From the NCBI GenBank assembly GCA_947058225.1, contig CAMSGF010000052.1, positions 1 to 6,302 on the forward strand: DNA of 6,302 bases, in the 5' to 3' direction. The translations under genes were made by a program, and so were the position numbers. The stretch is from an uncultured Eubacteriaceae bacterium (GTDB lineage: Bacteria; Bacillota; Clostridia; Eubacteriales; Anaerofustaceae). The notes beneath the pieces were generated by a model. The model saw only the letters and a program-made list of their open reading frames with translations, did no database searches and was not told the origin of the DNA. Positions 1-6,071 of the stretch are shown piece by piece. How positions within the stretch are numbered: position 1 is the stretch's first letter; each line of letters opens with the position of its first letter.

Positions 1-48
1 GATCAGCGGCAATGAGCATGGCTGTTTTACGACGGGTAAGGTTACGGT
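1..48. other. Unreliable contig-edge sequence before murF
   Basis: The murF frame here has stops at 13-15 and 37-39 and its translation does not resemble MurF. GC content is visibly higher than the rest (33 of the first 60 bases). ATGGCTGTTTT (18-28) recurs at 94-104 and AATGAGCA (11-18) at 114-121, so part may be a scrambled or chimeric copy of nearby sequence. No other gene is recognisable in it. Confidence 0.55.
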
Positions 49-993
49 AGGGGCGTTCCTCTGACTGTATTTAATCTTGAAAAGGGAAATGAAATGGCTG
101 TTTTGGAGATGGGAATGAGCAATAGCGGAGAAATAAAGATGCTTTCCGATTTGGTAAAGCCTGATGTTGCAATAATAACAAATACTGGAGTCAGCCATAT
201 AGAAAGTCTTGGCAGCAGAAAAAATATATTTTTGGAAAAATATTCCATTATTTCAGGACTTAAAAAGGGAAATGACTTGTTGGTAAACGGGGATAATGAG
301 TATTTAAGAGATATTGAAAATGATGATTACAATGTCATAAAGTTTGGAATAAATGAGAATAATGATATAATAGCTAAAAATTTGGATATTTCAGAATACG
401 GAATAAGTTTTGATGTAAAAATAAAAGAAAAAAGTTATAATTTTAAATTAAAAGTGCCTGCCGTATACAATGTATACAATGCGTTATTTGCAATTTATTT
501 AGGGTTTAAATACGATGTGGCGTATGAAAAAATAAAGAAAAGTCTGTATTCATTCAAGCCATCTAAAAACAGAATGGAAATAATAAAGTTAGAAGATAAG
601 TTAATTGTAAATGACACATATAATTCAAACCCCATCGCTTTAAAGGCAGCCTGCGAGGCATTTTATAACATAGCAAAGGACAGGAGAAAGATAGGGGTTA
701 TAGGAGATATGCTGGAGCTTGGAGAGGAAAGCGACAAACTTCACTATGACGCAGGAAAATTTCTTGATAAAATGGATATAGTGATAACTGTGGGAGATAA
801 GAGTGAGAATATCATACGGTGCTTAAGGGATATGAATTTTAAGGGAGAATGTTATCATTTCAAAGATAAAGGTGAAATAATTAAAACTTTAAAGAAGATA
901 AAAAAAGAAAACGACAGTATTTTGTTTAAAGCATCAAATGGAATAGGACTTTTTGAAACTGTCGATGAAATAAGAAAAGGAGGAACAATTTAG
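49..993 (+). CDS. murF: UDP-N-acetylmuramoyl-tripeptide--D-alanyl-D-alanine ligase MurF, 5'-truncated
   Basis: Cytoplasmic Mur ligase that uses ATP to add D-Ala-D-Ala to the UDP-MurNAc-tripeptide, giving the pentapeptide precursor. Recognisable MurF sequence begins at GVPLT (49-63), the conserved stretch after the ATP-binding region. It continues through AVLEMGMSNSGEI, TNTGVSHIESLGSR with the following EKYSI lysine, NDTYNSNP (start of the C-terminal domain), IGDMLELGEE followed by a conserved His, and the terminal KASNGIG. About 315 residues are present against roughly 450 in the family, so about 130-140 N-terminal residues, including the P-loop GKTTT, are missing. The ATG at 94 is an internal Met (EMAVLEMGMS) and not the start. 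In-frame stops at 13-15 and 37-39 lie in sequence that does not resemble MurF and are probably an edge artefact. The stop codon TAG is followed immediately by the mraY ATG. Confidence 0.93.
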   Translation, partial: RGVPLTVFNLEKGNEMAVLEMGMSNSGEIKMLSDLVKPDVAIITNTGVSHIESLGSRKNIFLEKYSIISGLKKGNDLLVNGDNEYLRDIENDDYNVIKFGINENNDIIAKNLDISEYGISFDVKIKEKSYNFKLKVPAVYNVYNALFAIYLGFKYDVAYEKIKKSLYSFKPSKNRMEIIKLEDKLIVNDTYNSNPIALKAACEAFYNIAKDRRKIGVIGDMLELGEESDKLHYDAGKFLDKMDIVITVGDKSENIIRCLRDMNFKGECYHFKDKGEIIKTLKKIKKENDSILFKASNGIGLFETVDEIRKGGTI

Positions 994-2001
994 ATGATAA
1001 ATTCAGTTTTGGCAGCGATGATTTCATTTACTGTTGTGCTGCTTGTCACACCGAAATTTATTCCTTTTCTTATGAGGTTAAAAATGGGACAGACTATTAG
1101 GGAGCTTGGACCGAAAACGCATTATAAAAAAGCGGGAACCCCTACTATGGGCGGAATTGTTATGATGCTTGGGATATTGGTGTCCTGCATTGTCTTTTCC
1201 ATAAAGGGAAGTGACGGAGATTTGGTATTTGCTCTTTTTGTATGTCTTGTGTTTGGACTTACCGGCTTTTTGGATGATTATATAAAGATGGTTCAAAAGC
1301 AAAGGTTAAAGTCCGATAAGGGAGTTTTGGTGCCATATCTTGGGATGAGTCCGAAACAAAAGCTTTTGCTTCAGTTTTCCATTGCAGGAGCGATTGCAGT
1401 GTATGCTGCGTATCATCCAAACATAGGAACCGATATAATAATTCCTTTTACAAATATCACGTTTGACTTAAATATGTTTTTTATTCCATTTGCAGTTATA
1501 ACCATTGTGGCGGTGGTAAATGCTGCTAATTTAACCGATGGGCTTGATGGATTGGTCTGCGGGGTTACGATGATAGTTTTAGTATTTTTCCTTGCTGCAT
1601 CTCTTGTGAATGGATTTTCTTCAATGGCGATTTTTGCATCGGCTGTAATCGGGGCCTGTCTTGGCTTTTTGGTTTATAATTCGTATCCTGCGAGTATTTT
1701 TATGGGGGATACTGGGTCTATGGCGCTTGGTGGGGCTGTTGCGATAATAGCGTTATTTACAAAGACGGAACTATTTATTTTAATAGCAGGCGGGATATAT
1801 TTTGCAGAAGCATTATCCTCTATGCTGCAGGTTGGATATTTTAAAATGACAAAGGGCAAAAGACTGTTTAAAATGGCACCGATACACCACCATTTTGAGC
1901 TTTGCGGAATGCAGGAAACCAAAATTGTTATAGGGTTTTGGATAGTAACCTGTATATTGGTGCTTATTTCAATGTTATCACTGCCTATAATGATTTCATA
2001 A
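994..2001 (+). CDS. mraY: phospho-N-acetylmuramoyl-pentapeptide-transferase MraY
   Basis: Polytopic membrane enzyme that transfers phospho-MurNAc-pentapeptide from UDP to undecaprenyl phosphate, forming lipid I on the cytoplasmic face. The 335-residue product carries the family motifs in order: GPKTHYKKAGTPTMGG (39-54), the catalytic FLDDY with Asp94-Asp95, NLTDGLDGL (179-187), MGDTGS with Asp239 (237-242), and APIHHHFE (295-302). About ten hydrophobic segments are visible, as expected. The start is well fixed: AGGAGG at 978-983 lies 10 nt upstream, inside the end of murF, and the ATG abuts the murF stop, implying translational coupling. One oddity is the loop after the DD motif, which reads QKQRLKSDKGVLVPYLGMSPKQK where the family usually has a short link to GL..QK. 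The loop seems about 11 residues longer, which matches the excess over the 324-residue B. subtilis protein. Confidence 0.98.
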   Translation: MINSVLAAMISFTVVLLVTPKFIPFLMRLKMGQTIRELGPKTHYKKAGTPTMGGIVMMLGILVSCIVFSIKGSDGDLVFALFVCLVFGLTGFLDDYIKMVQKQRLKSDKGVLVPYLGMSPKQKLLLQFSIAGAIAVYAAYHPNIGTDIIIPFTNITFDLNMFFIPFAVITIVAVVNAANLTDGLDGLVCGVTMIVLVFFLAASLVNGFSSMAIFASAVIGACLGFLVYNSYPASIFMGDTGSMALGGAVAIIALFTKTELFILIAGGIYFAEALSSMLQVGYFKMTKGKRLFKMAPIHHHFELCGMQETKIVIGFWIVTCILVLISMLSLPIMIS

Positions 2002-2014
2002 CAGGAGAAGTAAG

Positions 2015-3370
2015 ATGAAAAGCTATATTATAATAGGAGCAGGAAGAAGCGGAATTTCAACTGCCAGGTATTTAAAAGATAAAGATGTAAAAAAAATTAC
2101 GGTTACGGATGGAAGTGATTTTGATTCTCTTAAAAAGTTGGGTTTTGGAATAGAAGAAATTTATGAGGATGAAAAAATTGAGCTTAAGACAGATTTTAAT
2201 CCTGATATTAACTTTTTAAAAGATTATGATGTTATGATTTTAAGTCCATCGGTAAGACCTGATGCAGCCTGTGTTAGGGATGCAAAAAAACTTGGTCTTG
2301 AAATTTATTCGGAATTTGAATTTGCAGATAATATTGCAAATGGGAAAAAGATAGCGGTTACGGGAACGAACGGAAAGACAACGACCACAACGCTAATCGG
2401 AAAGATATTTAAAGAAAGCGGATTTGATACGTATGTAAATGGAAACATAGGGGATGCGTACATAAATTCGGCAGGGCTTGGAGATAAGGACAGTGTATAT
2501 GTCCTTGAGATATCGAGTTATCAGCTTGAAATGTCAGATAAATTTAAGCCAAATGTATCTGTAATAACAAATATAACCCCGGACCATTTAGACAGGCATG
2601 GCAGTTTTGAAAATTATGCTTTAGTTAAGGCGAATGTTTTTAAAAATCAAGATGAAAATGACTTTCTTATAATAAATAAAGACGATGAAACGGTTGTAGA
2701 TTTAAGTAAAAAGGCGAAGTGCAATGTGCTTTCGTTTTCTGTGAAAAGTGAAGATGCAAATGCGTATTTAAAGGATAAGAAAATATATATAAATATAAAT
2801 GGAAAAGTGAGTGAAATTTTAGATATAACAAACCTTAAACTTTATGGAATCCATAATGTAGAAAATGTTATGGCCTGCATATTAGCCTCTGTCGTTATGG
2901 GAATAGATATAGATAAGATGAGAGAGAGTATTCTTTCATTTACGGCGGTGGAACACAGAATTGAGTTTGTTAAGACAGTAGATGGAGTTGATTATATAAA
3001 CGACTCAAAGGGAACGAACACAGATGCTTCCATTACCGCTATAAATGCGATGGAAAAGGATACCTATATAATTTTAGGCGGATATGATAAAAAGGTTCCT
3101 TTTGACGATTTGATAAAGGCATTAAACGATAAGATAAAGGGAATTATCGTCCTCGGGGATACGAGGGAGCAGATTATAGACTGTGCCAAAAAGTATGGAT
3201 ATGAGAAATATTACAGGGCAGATTCGCTTGAAGATGCCGTCTTAAAGGGAAAAGAACTTGCAGGAGAGGGTGAGGCAGTGCTTTTATCACCTGCGAGTGC
3301 AAGTTTTGATATGTTTGATGACTACGAACAAAGGGGCAGGGTATTTAAAGAGATTGTAAACAGTCTTTAA
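2015..3370 (+). CDS. murD: UDP-N-acetylmuramoyl-L-alanine--D-glutamate ligase MurD
   Basis: Cytoplasmic ATP-dependent ligase that adds D-glutamate to UDP-MurNAc-L-Ala. The 451-residue product is the usual MurD length and complete. The N-terminal Rossmann-like UDP-binding domain starts with IIIGAGRSG (5-13), and LSPSV lies at 76-80. The central ATPase domain has the P-loop TGTNGKTTTTTL (116-127, Lys121), the EISSYQLE segment (165-172) and NITPDHLDRHGS (186-197). The C-terminal domain has GIHNVENV (278-285), EHRIE (313-317), NDSKGTNTDA (329-338), ILGGYDKK (353-360) and SPASASFDMFDDYEQRG (425-441), a signature of MurD. The start is supported by AGGAG at 2003-2007, 7 nt before the ATG and 13 nt after the mraY stop, so it is almost certainly co-transcribed with mraY. 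No broken motif is visible. Confidence 0.98.
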   Translation: MKSYIIIGAGRSGISTARYLKDKDVKKITVTDGSDFDSLKKLGFGIEEIYEDEKIELKTDFNPDINFLKDYDVMILSPSVRPDAACVRDAKKLGLEIYSEFEFADNIANGKKIAVTGTNGKTTTTTLIGKIFKESGFDTYVNGNIGDAYINSAGLGDKDSVYVLEISSYQLEMSDKFKPNVSVITNITPDHLDRHGSFENYALVKANVFKNQDENDFLIINKDDETVVDLSKKAKCNVLSFSVKSEDANAYLKDKKIYININGKVSEILDITNLKLYGIHNVENVMACILASVVMGIDIDKMRESILSFTAVEHRIEFVKTVDGVDYINDSKGTNTDASITAINAMEKDTYIILGGYDKKVPFDDLIKALNDKIKGIIVLGDTREQIIDCAKKYGYEKYYRADSLEDAVLKGKELAGEGEAVLLSPASASFDMFDDYEQRGRVFKEIVNSL

Positions 3371-3398
3371 AATTAAAGTGAAGTATTTTTAATTCATT

Positions 3399-3427
3399 TT
3401 AATATTTATGGGTAATATAATTATAAT
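3399..3427 (+). promoter_or_regulatory. Candidate promoter in the murD-ftsW gap
   Basis: The gap contains two adjacent TATAAT hexamers (3416-3421 and 3422-3427). The second has TTAATA (3399-3404, four of six matches to TTGACA) exactly 17 nt upstream. That geometry fits a housekeeping sigma promoter that would start transcription near 3434, ahead of the ftsW ribosome binding site. The region is so AT-rich that such matches arise easily by chance, so this is a weak call. In B. subtilis the equivalent gene spoVE has its own sporulation promoters at this place, but I see no good SigmaE -10 element here. Confidence 0.3.
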
Positions 3428-3445
3428 AAGAAAGTCAGAATTAAA

Positions 3446-3451
3446 AAGGAG
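3446..3451 (+). promoter_or_regulatory. Ribosome binding site that fixes the ftsW start at 3462
   Basis: AAGGAG lies 10 nt upstream of the ATG at 3462. The alternative upstream ATG at 3408 has only AT-rich sequence before it and no purine-rich site, and would add 18 residues (MGNIIIIRKSELKRRNNH) that do not look like a SEDS N-terminus. The site is itself inside that longer frame. Confidence 0.85.
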
Positions 3452-3461
3452 AAATAATCAT

Positions 3462-4562
3462 ATGGCAAGAGGCAAAAGACCTGCTGATTTTATCTTAATA
3501 TTTTGTGTGTTAATCCTAACGGTTTTAGGTCTTATTATGATATTTTCCGCAAGTATGTATAATGCGGGAATAACTTATAACAATGCGTTTTTCTTTTTTA
3601 TAAAGCAGCTTATATATGGTATTGTGGGATTTTTCCTTATGTTTATAATATCCAGGACAAATTATAAAGTTATAAAACATTTTGCTCCTTATGTTATGAT
3701 AGGAAGCATATTGCTTCTTGGATTGGTTTTAATACCGGGTGTTGGAACGAATGTAAATGGGGCACAAAGGTGGATTCAGCTTCCAGGCGGAACGATTCAG
3801 CCTTCTGAATTTAACAAGATTGCACTTATTTTATTTATGGCTTATTCAATAGAAAAAAAAGGTGAACTTATGAGGTCGTTTAGGTATGGATTTTTACCAT
3901 ACTGCGGACTTCTTTTAATAATGTGCGGACTTATTGCGTTAGAGCCTAACCTATCTACTGCTGCGATAACGGGAGCTATTTTGATAGGGATGTTATTTAT
4001 AGGCGGAGTTAATTTAAAATATATAGGAGTTATTGTTGCGGGAGTATTTTGCGCGGGAATTGCGATGATAGTTATAACGCCTTGGAGGGTTGCGAGGATG
4101 CTCGCATATACTGACCCATGGTCTAACATACAAGGCAGTGGATGGCAGATAGCTCAGTCCCTTATGGCGCTTGGAAGTGGTGGAATATTCGGGCAGGGGC
4201 TTGGAAATGGGAAGGCGAAGCTTATGTTTATGCCTGAGCCTCAAAATGACTTTATCTTTGCTCATATAGGAGAGGAACTTGGGTTAGTCGGTGGAATATT
4301 GATATTATTTGTATATCTTCTTTTGATATGGAGGCTTGTTAAGATTTCCATGGAAGCACCTGATACATTTGCGACTTTGTTTTGTGGGGGAATGGCGGGG
4401 CTTCTTGGAATGCAGGTGTTTATAAATGTCGGGGTTGTAACGAATATAATTCCTGTTACGGGAATGCCTCTTCCGTTTGTAAGTGCGGGAGCAAGCTCAC
4501 TTATATCGCTTTTATGCGGTATGGGGGTAGTTTTAAATATATCTAAATATTGTAATTTATAA
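3462..4562 (+). CDS. ftsW: SEDS-family peptidoglycan glycosyltransferase FtsW (possibly SpoVE)
   Basis: Integral membrane protein that polymerises lipid II into glycan strands, working with a class B penicillin-binding protein at the septum or in spore cortex synthesis. The 366-residue product has about ten hydrophobic segments and the SEDS signatures: GVGTNVNGAQRWIQLPGG then QPSEFNK (93-119), ALEPNLSTA (159-167), QSLMALGSGGIFGQGLGNG (232-250), PEPQNDFIFAHIGEELG (258-274) containing Asp263, which aligns with the essential Asp297 of E. coli FtsW, and TGMPLPF (333-339). The last motif is followed by VSAGASS where SYGGSS is more usual. Its place between murD and murG is where B. subtilis has spoVE, so FtsW and SpoVE cannot be told apart from this sequence, and the organism may use it for either role. 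The start at ATG 3462 is chosen over 3408 because of the AAGGAG site. It is followed 11 nt later by murG. Confidence 0.94.
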   Translation: MARGKRPADFILIFCVLILTVLGLIMIFSASMYNAGITYNNAFFFFIKQLIYGIVGFFLMFIISRTNYKVIKHFAPYVMIGSILLLGLVLIPGVGTNVNGAQRWIQLPGGTIQPSEFNKIALILFMAYSIEKKGELMRSFRYGFLPYCGLLLIMCGLIALEPNLSTAAITGAILIGMLFIGGVNLKYIGVIVAGVFCAGIAMIVITPWRVARMLAYTDPWSNIQGSGWQIAQSLMALGSGGIFGQGLGNGKAKLMFMPEPQNDFIFAHIGEELGLVGGILILFVYLLLIWRLVKISMEAPDTFATLFCGGMAGLLGMQVFINVGVVTNIIPVTGMPLPFVSAGASSLISLLCGMGVVLNISKYCNL

Positions 4563-4573
4563 GGGGTAAATTT

Positions 4574-5686
4574 ATGAAAGTTTTAATTGCAGGAGGGGGA
4601 ACTGGAGGACATATATATCCTGCCCTTGCCATAGCAAATCAAATTAAATATTTGCATTCTGACTGGGAGGTTGAATATGCAGGGAGAGTGGACTGTATGG
4701 AAGGAGATATAGTTCCAAAGGCAGGGTATGAGATACATAATATAAGGATATACGGGTTTGAGAGGTATTACAGCACTCTTAAGAAAATCAGTGTATTTTT
4801 TAAGATGTTTAAAGGCTATTCAGATGCAAAAAGAGTCGTAAAAAAGTTTTGTCCCGATATAGTTATAGGAACAGGTGGGTTTGTAAGCGGGCCTGTCGTT
4901 CTTGCAGGGGTTAGGAAGAAAAAGAAAAGTTTAATACACGAGCAAAATGCGATTCCCGGTTTTACCACGAAGATGCTATCAAAGTGGGCGGATACGGTCT
5001 GTGCGACTTTTAAGAACACAAAGGAATTTGTGGAGCATCCGGGAAGAGTTGTTTATACGGGAAATCCTGTGAGGAGAGAGTTTGATTTATACACAAAAGA
5101 AATTGCAAGGAAGACACTTCAAATTGATATGGATAAAAAAATCATATTGAGTTTTGGAGGAAGTCTTGGGGCTAAAAATCTAAACTTGGCTATGATGTAT
5201 CTTATAGAAAAATTGCAGGATAATGATAATGTTTATATATATCACGTTACGGGGAAAAATCAATACGATGATTTTTGTAAAGGGTGTGAGGAAAAAGGAC
5301 TGAATTTAGATAAGATAAATAATGTGGAAATTTTAGATTATATTTACGATATGCCGCTTTATATGAATGCGTCTGATATAGTTATATCGAGAAGCGGTGC
5401 GACAAGCATTGCAGAGATAACGTATATGGGACTTGCCGGGATATACATTCCTTATCCTCACGCAGCAAACGACCACCAGACTAAAAATGCTATGGAAGTT
5501 GTAAAAGGCGGTGGAGGATATATGATAGAAGATGATAAATTAGATGGGGATAGTCTGTTTGAAAAGGTGAATACGCTGCTTACGGATGAGGAGATATTTA
5601 ACGAAGTTTGCAGAGCGTCAAAGGAATTATCTATGAAAGACAGTGCAGATTTGATAGTAAAAGAAATTGAAAAATTAATAATGTAA
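4574..5686 (+). CDS. murG: undecaprenyldiphospho-muramoylpentapeptide beta-N-acetylglucosaminyltransferase MurG
   Basis: Membrane-associated GT-B glycosyltransferase (family GT28) that adds GlcNAc from UDP-GlcNAc to lipid I, making lipid II on the cytoplasmic face. The 370-residue product is full length. The N-terminal domain opens with the glycine loop GGGTGGHIYPALAIA (7-21, His13) and continues with IGTGGFVSGPV (98-108) and IHEQNAIPG (121-129). The C-terminal domain has TGNPVR (162-167), SFGGSLGAKNLN (193-204), and SRSGATSIAEITYMG (272-286) with Glu281 in the donor-binding segment. It also has IPYPHAANDHQTKNA (292-306). The second glycine loop has Leu where E. coli has Gln (GGSQGA), and the N-terminal GT..G.E region reads GRVDCME; both seem tolerated variants. 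The basic run RKKKK (114-118) and neighbouring hydrophobic residues fit membrane association. AAGGGG (4561-4566) overlaps the ftsW stop, 7 nt before the ATG, implying coupling to ftsW. Confidence 0.98.
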   Translation: MKVLIAGGGTGGHIYPALAIANQIKYLHSDWEVEYAGRVDCMEGDIVPKAGYEIHNIRIYGFERYYSTLKKISVFFKMFKGYSDAKRVVKKFCPDIVIGTGGFVSGPVVLAGVRKKKKSLIHEQNAIPGFTTKMLSKWADTVCATFKNTKEFVEHPGRVVYTGNPVRREFDLYTKEIARKTLQIDMDKKIILSFGGSLGAKNLNLAMMYLIEKLQDNDNVYIYHVTGKNQYDDFCKGCEEKGLNLDKINNVEILDYIYDMPLYMNASDIVISRSGATSIAEITYMGLAGIYIPYPHAANDHQTKNAMEVVKGGGGYMIEDDKLDGDSLFEKVNTLLTDEEIFNEVCRASKELSMKDSADLIVKEIEKLIM

Positions 5687-5711
5687 AATTTATATGGACT
5701 TAAAAGATTTT

Positions 5712-5742
5712 AAAGAGTAAAAATTTTGTTTTGCTCTTTTTT
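5712..5742 (+). terminator. Likely intrinsic terminator after murG
   Basis: AAAGAGTAAAA (5712-5722) pairs with TTTTGCTCTTT (5729-5739) over 11 base pairs, one of them a U-G wobble, around a 6-nt loop. The 3' arm runs into six T residues (5737-5742). It sits 25 nt after the murG stop. The stem is AT-rich, so termination may be partial, but the position and T-tract are right for the end of the murF-murG unit. Confidence 0.6.
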
Positions 5743-5744
5743 AT
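5726..5744 (+). repeat. 19-nt direct repeat, copy 1
   Basis: TTGTTTTGCTCTTTTTTAT occurs here and again, without mismatch, at 5898-5916, 172 nt downstream. This copy is the loop edge and 3' arm plus T-tract of the murG terminator. A matching 9-nt left-arm sequence AAAGAGTAA also occurs twice (5712-5720 and 5860-5868). Confidence 0.75.
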
Positions 5745-5804
5745 TATAATACGTTTGAAAGGATAGAGAAGTAAAAAAATGTAAAATTTTTATCTTATAA
5801 AATA

Positions 5805-6020
5805 ATGTTGGTGTTTTTTTTATTATATTTTATTTTTGAGATTATATTGATGATAAGAAAAAGAGTAATAATGAATTATGTTTTAAATGATAAAAAATTG
5901 TTTTGCTCTTTTTTATATTGTTTTAATAAAGATGAAAAAGTGAGAATATTGGCAAAGTCTGCTTTTGAAAATAAAGTTAATCTTAATACTTTTATTAGTT
6001 TTAAAAAATTTCTTATGTAA
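5805..6020 (+). CDS. Doubtful 71-residue hypothetical protein between murG and murA
   Basis: I do not recognise this frame. The N-terminus is a run of hydrophobic residues (MLVFFLLYFIFEIILM) followed by RKR, which would look like a membrane anchor, and the C-terminal part (about 42-71) is a basic, helix-like stretch. Against a real gene: there is no ribosome binding site before the ATG at 5805 or before the internal ATGs at 5850 and 5871, the hydrophobic part is encoded by T-rich sequence that would give Phe/Leu/Ile in any case, and a repeated terminator-like element (5898-5916) lies inside it. The part from about 5930 has a more ordinary codon mix than the rest, so a remnant of a decayed gene is possible. 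It could equally be chance. Confidence 0.22.
   Translation: MLVFFLLYFIFEIILMIRKRVIMNYVLNDKKLFCSFLYCFNKDEKVRILAKSAFENKVNLNTFISFKKFLM
5858..5914 (+). terminator. Possible second, weaker terminator-like hairpin
   Basis: AAAAAGAGTAA (5858-5868) can pair with TTGCTCTTTTT (5903-5913) over 11 base pairs with the same U-G wobble as the murG terminator, and the 3' arm ends in a T-tract (5909-5914). The loop is about 34 nt, much longer than in efficient intrinsic terminators, so this may be a relic or a back-up element. Confidence 0.3.
5898..5916 (+). repeat. 19-nt direct repeat, copy 2
   Basis: This is an exact second copy of the sequence at 5726-5744. It falls inside the doubtful 71-codon frame, where it would encode LFCSFL, and forms the 3' arm of the weaker hairpin at 5858-5914. 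Confidence 0.75.
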
Positions 6021-6071
6021 CAATTTTTAAGACTTGGAATAATATAAAATAAGTCATAATGGAGGTGGAAG

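Larger units (their letters stand above)
5687..6071. other. 385-nt AT-rich spacer between murG and murA
   Basis: Apart from the terminator, the direct repeats and the doubtful frame listed separately, I see no RNA gene or clear operator. Possible promoter pieces are TTGAAA (5755-5760), TATAAA (5796-5801) and TATAAA (6043-6048), but none has a well-spaced partner. Since the murG terminator precedes it, murA probably has its own promoter in this stretch. It is the only sizeable non-coding region in the window. Confidence 0.6.

Noticed and set aside
94..96. ATG at 94 as the murF start
   Set aside because: It is an internal Met in the conserved AVLEMGMS region; MurF-like residues GVPLT lie upstream in the same frame and the ATP-binding part is missing.
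3408..3461. Upstream ATG at 3408 as the ftsW start
   Set aside because: No ribosome binding site precedes it, the extra 18 residues are not SEDS-like, and a good AAGGAG lies right before the ATG at 3462.
3842..4265. Antisense frames under ftsW, with similar ones under murF, mraY and murG
   Set aside because: They are shadows of strongly conserved + strand genes, lack recognisable motifs and have no convincing ribosome binding sites.
4730..4760. MurG GRVDCME region and GGSLGA loop as signs of an inactive or novel glycosyltransferase
   Set aside because: All other donor and acceptor motifs are intact, the gene is in its standard place, and similar substitutions seem tolerated in the family.
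5758..5784. AAAGGA followed by an ATG-TAA start-stop pair (ATG at 5779), as a regulatory minimal ORF
   Set aside because: The spacing of 15 nt is too long for efficient initiation and the sequence is AT-rich enough for this to occur by chance.
6031..6055. Inverted repeat GACTT...AAGTC just before murA, as an operator or hairpin
   Set aside because: Only five base pairs with a 15-nt loop, no T-tract, and no extension of the stem; expected by chance.
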